From contig JBITNC010000001.1 in NCBI GenBank assembly GCA_050084985.1, forward strand, positions 76,508,001 to 76,572,000: a stretch of 64,000 nt of DNA, written 5' to 3'. This DNA is from Nageia nagi. Taxonomy: Eukaryota; Pinophyta. Position numbers and translations under genes: made by a program. Below, one piece after another: positions 33,247 to 45,200 of the stretch (the first letter of the stretch is position 1; each line of letters opens with the position of its first letter). The notes below the pieces were generated by a model, which ran no database searches, was not told the origin of the DNA, and saw only the letters and a program-made list of their open reading frames with translations.

Positions 33247-36213
33247 CACCACTTGGCTCTTCAGACTAAAAGGGCTCCAGTCTGCCCTATCCTCCCCTTG
33301 TGGCTCCCCAAACAAGTCATGTTGTGGAAAAATACATGCAGATGTGTTCATTTTAGGGGTTACTTTCAATATTTGCATTTTGCAAGTATAAAGCAATTGT
33401 GCAATATAAAGTAAAATTGCATCATCCACACGAGCTTGAAAAACCTTAAAAGTCCAATGGGTTTTGTACTAACCTCTAAAGGACATTTTACATTTTATAT
33501 ATTTTTCTCAATAAATTCATTCAAACACTTAATGAATTTAAAAAAGAACTAAGTCCTACTTAGCATGCATTGTTCCATGACTTAAAAATTAAGTAATAAT
33601 CATGCATTATTTAACTTAAAATTTAAGTCCTAAGCATGCTTTATTCCTCAAACAAGATAAAGAGACATGCATCACAATTATAGCATGCAAGATCTAGATA
33701 AAGTTTTAAGTAAAATTATACAAATTTCCCCCTTTTCACTTAAAGTTTTATCCCTAAAAAACTTGTATGCTAAAACTTGTCTTTTAAGTATGCATTCTAA
33801 GTAAAAAAATTTCCCTTATTTACTTAAAAAAAATAGCATACTTAGACTAAATTACTATGTTAAAAAAATTCTAAGAGGTTAGCATTCTAGAAATTGCATG
33901 TGCACCTTAGTAAATTAAATATGCAATATTAAAAATATTCTAAGCATTTTTTTAAAAAGTAAGCTAAGTTTAACTTAAAAATATTTTTGACCTTATTGTA
34001 AAAATAAGTTAAAATTATTCACTACTTACCAAGTCTCCAAGAATTAAATGGTAAAAGAAGGAGACCCATACCCCTACTTCATTCATATTTAATACTTCTT
34101 CTACCAAAGCTTTCCAAATAACAAAAAATACTCTAAGTCAAAAAACAAATAAATTTTTTTGGTAAAAAAAATGATGGCTACCCTTCCGTTACCAAGAAGG
34201 AGTATACATTGCCTCTTGGGAGTAGTCAACAAAAAATTAATGCTCAAGGGGTTTGGTTAGGTTCTTGAGACTTAGGTGGTAAAACAAGGAAAAAATCAAA
34301 TCCCCTTTCTAGTTGGTAAAAAACAAAATTAAATGCATGTTAGTACTTTAAAAAAAAATGACCCCCCCCTTTTTCTTCTACCAAGAAGAGCATACATTGC
34401 TTTGTGGAGGAGCATAGAAGGTAAAAGTGGTCAATATTAGAAATATTCTAAGTACTCTTAAGTGCATTAAATGGGAGCAATTGACTTGTAAAATATTAAG
34501 TGCCTAAGAAGTATACGTTTGCTTTTGGAAGTGCATCATTTTTGCAAGTGGTCAACAAGAACTTAATGCTTCTAAGTGCATTTAAGTGACAAAGAAGACT
34601 TGCAAAGAGTTGGCAGCCATCACACTTGACTGTGGGAAGGAGGATGACCTTCATGGAGGCACTAGAGGACAGCCTATGGAGGTGATGGTGGCCATGCTTA
34701 GGAGAAGAGTATATGGTGAAGGAGGAGAAGAGGGTTGCATGGATAGGATGAACCACTACATGCAGAAGGAAGAGGAGGCTTGCATAGGAGGCTAGCGACT
34801 AAGAGGAGGTGCATAAGAGGAGAGGGAGGAGAGTGCTTGCTACAGAGTAGAGAGAGGTGCAGGGCCAGTGAGTCAGCAGTGTGGGGAGAGGAGACCACCG
34901 CACTACAGGGAGGAGGAAGGTGCTACGAGTGACTTGCCACCAATGCGGCCATGCTGACGAAGGGAGGAGGCTACAAGGGAGGCAAATAATGTGAAGACCC
35001 TTTCTATATCCTATGATCATTGCAGTTCATGGTCTGCATCATGCGTTGTGTGAAATAACTCATGGGCCTTCTTTGTATATCCGTTGTATATCTATGGTAG
35101 AGTACATGAACAAGTTGGCGAGGAAGGAGGCTGTGGGGAAAGGTGTGCAGTTTGCATCGTGTGGACCCATTCAATGTTTCCATTTTTGTGTATATCCTAC
35201 GAGACTGCATCTTGATGAGGTATTTTATCAAATAATTTACAGACCCTATTTTGTGCATATTCTACGATCATTATAGAGGAGGCTACGGGGAAAGGTGTGC
35301 AGTCTACATCGCATGGACCCATTCAACATTTCCATTTTTATGTATATCCTATGAGACTTCTCTTATCGAGGCATTTTGTCAAACAATTTAGAGACCTGCA
35401 GAGGGAGGAGGGAGACACGGAGGGTGGACCGCGAGCTACTGGGATTTGGATTAATTTGCAGACCCTACATCTCCTTATACATATTGCTTTCAAAAAATTT
35501 ATAGATGTATACATTGGAAAATTACGATAAAGGAAGCAATATTTATAATATGTATAAAGGAAACAATGTATTGAATAGGGTCTCCGTATACATGTAAAAA
35601 AAATATTGCTTTCAAAAAATTCAACCTTTGAATAAAATATTGTTTGAGAGTTGCCTCTTTAATTGGCATAAAGAAATATTGCAATACTAATCTCTCTTTT
35701 TAAAAAAAAAAAAATTAACATCATGCTCACTAGAGGTTAGTATAATTAAGAGCATTATATTTCTATTTTTAGCCCTCCCTTTAAAAAAAAAAATAAATTA
35801 ACTTTCACTTGTGTTTACTTTAAACAAGAAAAGTAAACCTCAAGAAATTAGTTGCTACTAACAAACAAAATGTTAGTAAAAATATTTGCATTTCATAGTA
35901 TCCTCTTAAAAAAAGGTATATCATGTATTAAGCATTTTTGTAAAAAAATACTACTAACATAAGATGTTAGTATAGGAAAAAAAAATTACTTGCATTGTCA
36001 TTTTAATCATATTTTGCAAGAAATAAGCTCCAATATCTCACAAAATATGTTAGTATCTAATGCAATAATCCATAAGATAACCAAATGAGGAGGAAATTTA
36101 TACCTTCTCTTAAAATTTACCTCACCAATGGGGTGTAAGATGAGGAATGAAGAAGGATGAAGAACCTCCAAGATGTAGAAGAAGAGCTTCCACACCAAGC
36201 TCTAGATACCAAT
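33247..36213 (-). other. 5' leader of copia element 3
   Basis: The flanks of the leader match element 2 (upstream of gag) and elements 2 and 5 (next to the primer site). The middle, about 34560-35420, contains purine-rich ggaggagg sequence and two copies of a phrase like tatatcctaygagact with catttttgtgtatatcc, plus the tatgcacaaaatag module shared with element 2 (opposite strand). Several short frames in both strands there are not conserved and are not called genes. Confidence 0.6.
36200..36212 (-). promoter_or_regulatory. Primer-binding site of copia element 3
   Basis: On the minus strand the sequence after the 5' LTR reads attggtatctagagc, matching the initiator tRNA-Met type site with small changes. 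Confidence 0.8.
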
Positions 36214-36683
36214 TGAGAGAATTAGCACTACTCTAATCCTCAAGGTCCAAGACTAGGAAACTCAATCATACAACATTCACACAAGATAACACAAGTGTAA
36301 TGTGGTTCCTCCCTCCTTGGGAGTACATCCACAACTAGTATCTCAATTCTCAAGTATGCCCCTCTTACAACTATTCTCTTCCTCTCCTACACAAACTAGT
36401 AGAGTAATGTTACTCCAAAACTTAGATGTGTTACAAGAGGAGAGGCCCTCTATTTATAGCTTGAGAGCACCTCCCTAACCTCCCTTTAACCCAAGGGTAA
36501 GGTTAGGGTTACAATAAATGTATGACCTAACTTTAACCTACCAACTAACCCCATGGTTAGGTCAAAGTCCACACATAATAAAGAATTCAATTAATCCCTT
36601 AAGGTATCTACATATCCTTTAAGTGATTAATTGAACTTACAAGGAGTTTAGATATTCACAATATTTCATTACAAATTCTAACA
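36214..36683 (-). repeat. 5' LTR of copia element 3
   Basis: The 470-bp LTR is identical to 27513-27982 except at three positions (two near agtagag-taatg, one in ggtatctac). The TATA box is at 36450-36459. Confidence 0.96.
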
Positions 36684-36688
36684 CAAAG

Positions 36689-39599
36689 TACCTTGAAATC
36701 TTTCTGTACCAGGTTCAAAGTGCTTGTTTAAGTCCATACAATGACTTATTTAGCTTACACACAAAGGACTCTTTGCCTTTCATAATAAAACCTTCTAGTT
36801 GATTCATAAAGATTTCCACATCTAAGTCACCATTGAGAAATGTACGCTTGATTTTAAGTTGAAAAAATTTCCATCCTTGAGCTATAGAAAGAGCAAGGAT
36901 AACTCTCATAGAAGGCATCTGTACCATGGAAGCAAAGGTTTTTTCATAATCTACAATGTATTTTTTAGCAAAATTTTTAGCTACTAACCTTGCCTTGTAT
37001 TTCTTAATATATCCAATTGAATTGAACTTGATATTATAGATTCACTTATTGCCAATTACATTCTTTTCATTAGGATAAGGAATCAAGTCCCAAGTTTTAT
37101 TTTTTATAAGCACCTCATATTCCACTTTCATGGCTTCCATCTAGCACTTGTGCTTAGAAGCTTCTTTAAAGGTTGAGGGCTCATTCTTGTTGTCAATATT
37201 AATAATTAAGGATTTGTTCAAGGTCATGCTCCTTGTTAACCTTTGTGTTGGAGAATTTTATTCCTATAGTGACTCATCTATATCAATATCCAACTAGCTA
37301 GGAGCAACTAAAGAGTCCTTTGGATCATCAACATTCTCATTAGAAGTAGATTCTTCAAGAAGTTCATTGAACTTTACATCCCTTGAAATGAATACTAATT
37401 TATAGGTTGGAGAGAAAAGCTTATAGCCTCTATGCTAACTATCATAACCCAAAAAGATGCATTTTTTAGCTCTTTTTTCTAACTTTTTCCTTTTTTCAAA
37501 AACAATGTAGGAGAAAGCTTCATAACCAAACACCCTAAGGTGAGAAATGTGAGATTTTCTTCTTGACCATGCCTCAAAAGGAGTTTTACTATGAATAACT
37601 TTTATGAGACACCTATTCAAGGTGTAAATAGTAGTGCTTATAGCTTCACCCCATAAGAATTTAGGAAGATTACCTAACATGCATCTAGCCATTCCCATAA
37701 TTATTTTATTTTTCCTTTTGACAACACTGTTCTACTGAGGAGTGTATGGAATTATAAACTACCTCTTGATTCCATACTTAACATAATAGTTATTAAACTC
37801 ATTACTATTATATTTTTCCATATTATTTGATCTCAACATTTTGATTTTAAGGTTAGTTTGATTCTCAACAAGGGCCTTAAAAATCTTAAAAATTTCAAAA
37901 GTTTGATCTTTTTGCTCAAGTAGATACCCAAAGGTCATCCTAATAAAGTCATAAATGAAGGTCAAGATGTAAGATGCTCCTCCAAGCTACTTAGTTTAAA
38001 ATAGACCCATCAAATCTGAATTCACAAGTTGAAGAATTTGAGATGCTCTTATTGCCTTATCATTTTTCAAACTTTTGTCTATGCATCTTACCAATAATGC
38101 ACTTTTTGCATAGATCAAATAAAGGAGAAATTGAAGGTAAACCTTTCATAAACTTTTGGTCTTTCATGATTTGAATACTCTTGTGGATAAGGTACCCTAA
38201 ATGATTGTACCAAAGATTGCCTTTATAACATACACTAGAAGCAAGACACATCTTTGATGGAACTTTATCTACAATGTAGAGGTTATATTTCATAGATTCT
38301 TTAAACAAAGTGGCAAAGTCCTTTCTTAACACACCAAAAATGAGAGTAAAACTCAAAAAGTATCTTTTTCTAACAACTTGGATTATGAAGAGAAGGTTCA
38401 TCCTTAACTTAGGAACATAGAAAACATTTTCAAGAACCTTTATATGAATTAGCACACATCCAATTCCTTAGATTTCAAGGGTAGAGTTATCACCTATCAC
38501 AACCATGTCCTTATTATACTTATGGAAGTTCTTAAACTTTTCTTTTTCAAAGCATAGGTGATTAGTGCAACTAGAAGCAACAATCCATTCAAATGAAAAA
38601 TTCCAAGACATGGAGTAGAGTGTCATAGCAAAACCAGCATGAGTATTTTTCTTTGCTTTATAGTTCTTTATATTTCCATTTTCTTTGTTCTTTTTCTCTC
38701 TTTTTTTTTATAGCAATCAATTTTTTTGTGACCTTGAATGCTACAATAGTTACGATTTCTATCAAACTTTTTTTTAGAATAAAAAGTGTTTACTTTGCCT
38801 TTTCCATCTCTTTGCTTGAAATTATTATTGTTACCATTGTTCCTACTACTGTGATTATTGTTTCTATTATTTCTACTACTATTGTAGCCATTACCTCTTT
38901 TCTCAAACCTTTTGAAGGAATAAGGATAAGATTTCTATTGATGGTTGAACTTATTTTTGAAAGGAGTTTTGATTGCATTAAAGGCAATGTTATTATCCTT
39001 AGGAGAATAAATCAACACCTTATTGTTAAGGGTTTTCTCATGCTTCAATAGGTGCCTAGATAGGTTCTCAAGGTAGATGAATTTTTCTTCATCATCAATC
39101 CTTATTTATCTAACCATTACAAAGTTTTCAAAGTTTGAAGAGAGGCTTTGAAGAATAATAAATACTATGAACTCATCATTGATCCAATTGCATCCATAAG
39201 CAACAAGTTGCATCCTTAGGTCAATGATTTTCTTCAAGTATATAGCTACATTTTCATCTTTCTCTTAACAAGATTGAAGTAACTTTTGGAGAATGGTAAA
39301 CCTTCTTGAAAAGTTTGAACCAAGGTAGATTTGCTTAAGCTTATCCCATGCTTCCTTTATTGAGGTTGAAGAGGATATTATCAGGAGCATATCATCTAAA
39401 ACTACATAGTAAATCATGGAGGTTACCAACTCATTCTTTATGTTGTAAGCTTCTAATTCTTTCTCATTTGTTGGAGGTACAAGGTTCTCATTCACTATTT
39501 GCCATAGCTTTCTTACTAACAATTCACTCTCATCCAAAGTTCTCAAATCCCATAGTTGGAACCATCAAGAATGTGTTTGGGTATAATGGATTTTCCCAT
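36689..39599 (-). pseudogene. Copia gag, protease, integrase and RT N-terminal part of element 5, heavily decayed
   Basis: The start is ATG at 39599-39597 (MGKSIIPKHILDGSNYGI), then a stop and a frameshift. Segments: gag 39546-39265 (RKLWQIVNENLVPP), a zinc-knuckle relic near 38710-38770 whose first cysteine is arginine, a protease relic with VASSCTNH where VDSGCTNH is expected, pre-integrase 38455-38060, integrase 37965-37435 (RSNNMEKYNS, where the second catalytic D has become N), and RT 36927-36715 (QLKIKRTFLNG in place of [11 protein letters not shown], so the first catalytic aspartate is lost). It continues at 27507. This is the oldest of the copia copies. Confidence 0.9.
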
Positions 39600-41141
39600 T
39601 TGCTACACAAAAAAAGTGAAATAATAAGCATATGTTTTTAATAAACAAAATGTTAAGTTTTAATTAAATAATAAATATTACATTTAACATTAAATACATG
39701 CTTGATTTGATTCACAAGTGCAAATATTTTATAATTCAAATAATAACCCATGTACCCAAATACATTTTTCATTTCAAGAATCGTAGATGTAGAGTGACAT
39801 TGTTGAGGCTTGTTTTCTTGTCTAAAATTAGACCTTCACCTAGATGCCCACATAAGAGGAGCCCAAGTACTACCAATCCTTAACCAATTCCCCTTGGGTA
39901 GCAATATACTCTCATAAGGATAAGTACTAGCTATTTTATAAGGTTCTGATGTTTATTGGATCGATCAAATTATTAATCTTGATTAGATTTCAAGTTGTCC
40001 TCCTAGGTTATCATAATAATCCTTGAATGGACATGCAAACATGTGGTATCATGACACACATGCTTGTCTATGCAATAGAGTTATCTCCAAACCAATATAG
40101 GACTTAGGGGCAATTAAGAAGTATGAACTTTTCACCACTTGGATCATCAAACTTAAAGGCTCCAGTCCACATATCCTCATCTCATGGCTCCCTAAACATT
40201 TTATGTTGCAAAAGCTATATGTAGATGTGTTCATTTTAAGGGGTTGCTCATATCAATATTTGCATTTTTGTTTGCATAAGAAAATAAATCAAAGTGCGAA
40301 ACATGAAGTAAAAGAGCATAAGTAAAATATCATCCATGCAAAAATTTGAAACCCAAGTGTCCAATGGTTTTTGTTTACCAACCTCCAAAAGACATCTTTA
40401 CATCATCACTTATTTTGCACAAGTCCATTCCATTAGGATAAATACTCAACATGCATTCTTAAGTCATAATAATGCATCTTAAAAAAATTTAAGTATTAAG
40501 CATTAACTTAAAAAAAATTAAGTCCTTGAGCATGCATTAAAAATTTAAGCTTTATCACCAAAAAATTAAGTTCTAAGCAAGTATTAGGTATGCTTAAAAA
40601 TTAAGTACTAAGCATGCACTAAGCATAAGTATGCATTAAATTAACAAATAATTATTTATATATAAAATTTAACTTTAAGTAAAAAAATTCATATAAATTC
40701 CTCTTTTTTTACTTAAAATTATAATCCAAAAAAAAAGCTTGATTTACTTTAGCAAGAAAAAATGATTACTTGTAAGACATTAAAGGCTTAGGTGAAGTCT
40801 TATTCCACTTAATGCATTTAAAAAGACATATAAATCCCACACTCCACCTAGATGCATTAAATTTGTTTATAAAATTTAATGACCCTCCCCTTTTGTTATT
40901 GTACTCCACATAATAGGCATATCAGGATAAAAGAAAAGGATACTTGTAAGAAAGTAAAAATTAAATACCTTGTAAGAAACAATAAAAAATGCACCAAGTC
41001 ATTAAATGAGAACCCCTTAAGATGGAAAAAATAAAGTGTGCAAGCAACCCAAAAAATTAAATGAGACTGATAAAAATAAAGGTGTAGATTTTTTGAAAAA
41101 AAAAAAGACTCCCAAAACATTGTAGGGTTAGGAGCAAAGGG
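39600..41141 (-). other. Leader of copia element 5, gag-proximal half
   Basis: A splice-acceptor-like tttttttgtgtag lies just before the gag start (minus strand, 39603). About 39800-40260 is recognisably the same as 6490-6950 of element 2 and 32930-33340 of element 3. The rest (40440-41100) is AT-rich with taagcatgcattaagt-type repeats. The SIRE-like insertion begins at 41147. Confidence 0.6.
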
Positions 41142-41146
41142 ATAGC

Positions 41147-43376
41147 TGTTGAGAATGTGTGATTGTCATTGTTGTCAACACGTGGTTTTGGCTATGTCTT
41201 CGCACAGTAGTATGAGTGTATTTTAAGATCCCGGGAGTTTTCTAGAGCAGATAAGCAGGCCTCCAAATGAAGTGATGACATTCCAGAATGAAATGATAAA
41301 GCTCAATGATAAAGCTCAGTTGTGAAAAATCTGGGTTCCAGAGACGGTGAGAGTTGTGAAAAATCCGGGTTCCGGAGAAGGTGAGAGTTGTTGAAAAGTC
41401 CGGGTTCCGGAGAAGGTGAGAGTTGTAAAAAAAAAAAAAAAAATCGAGTTCCGGAGAAAATGAGTAGAGCATTCGGAAGCATGAAGATGACATCACGGGA
41501 AGAACGATGTTCACATTTTTGAATGAAACCGGGTTCCGGAGATGATGAGGTCAGCAAGGGGTGATTAAAAAGTGCGGAGATAAAAGTGCAAAGATAAAAG
41601 TGTGATGATAAAAGTCCAGAGATAAAAGTCCGGAGATAAAAGTCCGAAGATAAAAGTGCGGTGATAAAAGTGCGGTGATAAAAGTCTGGAGATAAAAGTT
41701 CGGAGATAAAACTGCGAAGATAAAAGTGCGGTGATAAAAGTCCGGAGATAAAAGTCCGGAGATAAAAGTCCAGAGATAAAAGTGCGAAGATAAAAGTGCA
41801 GTGATAAAAGTCCGGAGATAAAAATCCGGAGACAAAAGTGCGAAGATAAAAGTGCGGTGATAAAAGTTCGGAGATAAAAGTCTGGAGACAAAAGTGCGAA
41901 GATAAAAGTGCGGTGATAAAAGTTCGGAGATAAAAGTCCGGAGACAAAAGTGCAAGATAAAAGTGCAATGATAAAAGTCTGGAGATAAAAGTCCGGAGAC
42001 AAAAGTGCGAAGATAAAAGTGCGGTGATAAAAGTCCGGAGATAGAAGTCTAGAGATAAAAGTCCGAAGATAAAAGTGCGAAGATAAAAGTGCGGTGATAA
42101 AAGTCCGGAGATAAAAGTCCGAAGACAAAAGTGCAAAGATAAAAGTGCGGTGATAAAAGTTCGGAGATAAAAGTCCGAAGATAAAAGTGCAGAGATAAGA
42201 GTTCGGAGATGATGACATCATGCGGGAAGCATTTTACTCTACTTTCGGAGTCCGAAGATGATGATATCATGGTGTATAAAATAAATATCCGGTAAGCTAG
42301 TTTTACTCTACTTTCAGAGTCCGAAGATGATGACATCATGGTGTATACAATAAAGAGTCCAAAATTATCAGAAATACCATTATGAAGAAGAAAAGAGTCT
42401 GGGATTATCAGAAATATCATTATGAAGAAGAAAAGAGTCCGAGATTATCAGAAATATCATTATGAAGAAGAAAAGAGTCCGGGATTATCAGAAATAATTA
42501 GATACTGTCAAATCTCCAAAATCAGTGGAGGAAGAGCTATACGTGTCTGAACAAATCTATTTGAGTAATAGGAGCATTCATCAGTTACAGCAGTTGCAGA
42601 CTCAGATAGTGAACTCCCTTTGGTGCAGGAGCAGTTACAAACAAGGATTCCTTTTCAGTTTGTTTTTGATAACGTGTCATGATAGGAACAATTTCTCGGG
42701 GGTTTTTCTTGATGCGTAACATTTTTCTTGTGTATGAAAGAAAAATGTGAAGAGTAAATTGATGATTGAGAAGTGTGCACGAAGTGAGAAGAGTGCATTG
42801 TGAAGGGCCAGAGTGGAGGCAAGTGAGAGTGATGAGATGTGCGAGTAGGGCTCTGTGAGAGGAGGGAATAGCATGGAAGTGGGGAGTATCCGGAGAAGGT
42901 GAAGTGAGCAAACAAATATGCAGAGAGTATAGTGATTGTTTAACTGTGTTACTTTGGAGCTGTGTGCAGAGAATGAACAGTGAGCATTAGAGCTAGACCA
43001 TTGAGGGTCTTCTAGAACTGTATTCTTTCATCCTTTTTGAATGTTGTCTCAAGTGGGTGCTTGAGAGCTGGAGTTGGTGCTCCAAGTAGTAGGTGCTGCT
43101 ATTTCTCAAAGTGGTAGTTGGTGCTACCCTTCACAGTTGGTGCTATGAATCTGTAAGCTTTCTTTAATGGCTAGATTTGGATTGGTGTCAAAGCAGTCAT
43201 TTTCAAGGATGTAGCCAATTTGGTGAACCTCGTTACATCTGGTGTTGTGTGATGTACTGGTGTGCTTGCTCATTTTTCTCTAGCTTTTAATCTATCTTTA
43301 TTTAAGAAGGTTAAATTGATTATTTTTATATACACTGATTCACCCCCCCCCTCTCAGTGTCACTCGAAGTCCAACA
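41147..43376 (+). repeat. 5' LTR of the SIRE-like element
   Basis: The 2230-bp LTR contains, in order: three or four 35-bp units gttccggagaaggtgagagttg (41290-41460) with a poly-A run; the 14-bp array (41568-42215); two to three units of gatgatgacatcatggtgtata with ttttactctac (42206-42350); four 40-bp units gaagaagaaaagagtccggg (about 42362-42500); then unique sequence to CCAACA. No TATA box was pinned down. Confidence 0.95.
41568..42215 (+). repeat. 14-bp tandem array with 56-bp higher-order repeat (5' LTR)
   Basis: About 46 copies of a 14-bp unit, gataaaagtccgga and variants (gataaaagtgcggt, gacaaaagtgcgaa). In the central part the order ggt, tcgga, ccgga, gacaaaagtgcgaa repeats, a four-unit (56-bp) higher-order repeat. 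Because 14 is not a multiple of 3, all three antisense frames read the same 14-residue repeat, giving long but probably meaningless frames. Confidence 0.9.
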
Positions 43377-43378
43377 AT

Positions 43379-43390
43379 TGGTATCAGAGC
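43379..43390 (+). promoter_or_regulatory. Primer-binding site of the SIRE-like element
   Basis: TGGTATCAGAGC, two bases after the LTR, is the canonical plant copia site complementary to initiator tRNA-Met. Confidence 0.95.
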
Positions 43391-43440
43391 CAAGTTCCTA
43401 CTTAGGCTATAACAGCTAAGGAGATCCTGGTAGTGGCACT

Positions 43441-45200
43441 ATGGCAAGCGGAGAAGGTTTCTCATCTAACAAGGCACCTCTCTTTGATGGAAACAATTAT
43501 GCTTTCTGGAAAATTTGAATGAAGACTTATCTCAGTGCATTGGGTTTTGGTACTTGGGATGCTGTTAAAAGGGGTTACACTCCTCCCCATACAGGTCCAT
43601 CAGATGAAGTAGAAAGAAAGGCATTTGAATGTGATGCAAAAGCAAGAAATGCTCTAATGTGTGGTCTTGTGGACAGTGAACTGGTGAAAGTTATGGCATG
43701 CAAATCTGCAAAAGAAATATGGAATAAGTTGAAGAGCATTCATGAAGGAGATGATAAAGTCAAGGAAGCAAAAATCCAAACTCATAGAGCTCAATTTGAA
43801 GTTCTAAAGATGAATGAAGATGAAACCATCGAAGCATACATGTTGAGAGTAAATGAAATTACTAATGCAATCAGAGGTCTTGGGGAAGAAATCGAAGATC
43901 ATGTCATCGTGAAAAAGGTACTACGATCTCTCACATCTCGTTTTGATTCAAAGGTGTCTGCTATTGAAGAAGCAAAAGATTTGAAAACTTTCAGCATGGA
44001 TGAAATGCATGGATCACTGACTACTTATGAAATGAGGATCAAAAAAGCAAAACATTCAGAAAAGGAGGTAGTGTTTAAAGCCAATAATAGTACGAAAGCC
44101 AAAATAGATTCTAATGATGAGGAACAATCTGATGGAGCAGAAGCAAATTTTGTTAGAAAGCTAAAAAGAGGAACAAGTAAATATCAAGGCAAGCTACCGT
44201 TTAAATGTTTTAATTATGGTGGTATTGGTCATTTCATTTCAAAATGTCCATATAGAAAAACCATAAAATGAAATCTCATGCTCGAAATAGAAGGTCAAAT
44301 AGACAGAGCTTCATATCTAGAAATAAAGGTTCCACTGATGATGATTCCAGTAATGAATCAGAAAAAGAATACAATGAAGCATTGTTTATGGCATTTGAAG
44401 AGAAACTGAATGAAGATAATCAAAATGCCCAAGAACATAAAAAGGAAGAGACAGATGAAGAAAATGACTATGAGATTGAGATTGATCTTGAAGAAGAACT
44501 AATAACAGCATTGAATGAACTGAATAAAGAAGTAAAGAAAAATAAGAAACTCTCAAAAAGGTTTGATGATGCAAGTAATATTATAGAAACCTTAAAAATA
44601 GAAGTGGAAGAATCTAAGAGGATAAATGAGAGTTTGGAGGAACAGCTTCTTATGAAAGTTAAAAATTGCAGTAAGCTTGAAGAGGAAATAACTGGGCTAC
44701 GTATGCATCTAGAGGAAGTCACCAAGAAAATCAGCTCTTTTGAATATCTAGAAGGAAGGTCGACTAAACTCAGCGAAATCATTAACAGTCAAAGAATGTT
44801 TTCTGATAAATCTGGTCTGGGATATGAACAAGGACAATCTTCCAATGACATAAAAAGGGAAAACATAAAAGAAACCAAGAAGAAGGAAGATAGCTCAGGA
44901 CTGGAGGATGATGGCTTCACTCAAGTGCATTCCAGAAGAAGACCCTATGCAAGACCAAGAAGTACTCAGCAATATAACAGATACATCCATCCCTTCAATG
45001 GATACTGTTTCAAATGTAATGCGTATGGACACAAAATTTCTGAATGTAAGTATAATATCACTCCAAGAACATTTGTTACTAGGAATGCATTCGGCCCACT
45101 AATGGAGTATCCTGTTGAGTGTTACAACTGTCATGAATATGGACACATTGCCAGATTCTGTAGAAATAATCATGGCATGAGGTTCTTTCCACTGAGATAA
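43441..45200 (+). pseudogene. SIRE-like gag, broken
   Basis: The start is ATG at 43441 (MASGEGFSSNKAPLFDGNNY), 50 bases after the primer site. A TGA at 43516-43518 sits where arginine is usual (FWK-MKTYL), a C-to-T change in CGA. The gag domain follows (AKEIWNKLKSIHEGDDKVKEAKI, VIVKKVLRSLTSRFDSKV). The first zinc knuckle (44206-44247) has lost its second cysteine (CFNYGGIGHFISKC). A frameshift at about 44268 leads to a second segment with an acidic, Glu/Lys-rich coiled coil (about 44450-44790) and two intact CCHC knuckles (45006-45047 and 45120-45161). Three knuckles and a long coiled coil fit the large gag of SIRE-type elements. Confidence 0.92.

Larger units (their letters stand above)
27513..36683 (-). 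mobile_element. Copia element 3 (young), inserted in element 5
   Basis: A complete minus-strand element of about 9.17 kb has two 470-bp LTRs that differ at only three positions by direct comparison. The target duplication caaag is perfect (27508-27512 and 36684-36688). It lies within the RT region of element 5. It shares internal and most LTR sequence with elements 1 and 2, but its LTR ends in CTAATTCTCTCA instead of CAAATCCTTCA. Despite its youth the coding region has about nine stops and three frameshifts. Confidence 0.96.

Noticed and set aside
34560-35420. Several short frames on both strands in the leader of copia element 3
   Set aside because: They are not conserved in the sister elements, overlap each other on opposite strands and arise in purine-rich sequence with few stops.
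38653-39051. Plus-strand frame of 132 codons rich in Ile, Phe and Ser
   Set aside because: It is the reverse of the decayed gag and zinc-knuckle region of copia element 5, rich in Asn and Lys codons, so the opposite strand lacks stops by chance.
41303-42221. Three overlapping antisense frames of 134-277 codons in the SIRE-like LTR
   Set aside because: They are produced by the 14-bp tandem repeat, which reads the same open peptide in every antisense frame; the same occurs at 49076-50009. There is no domain and no independent sign of coding.
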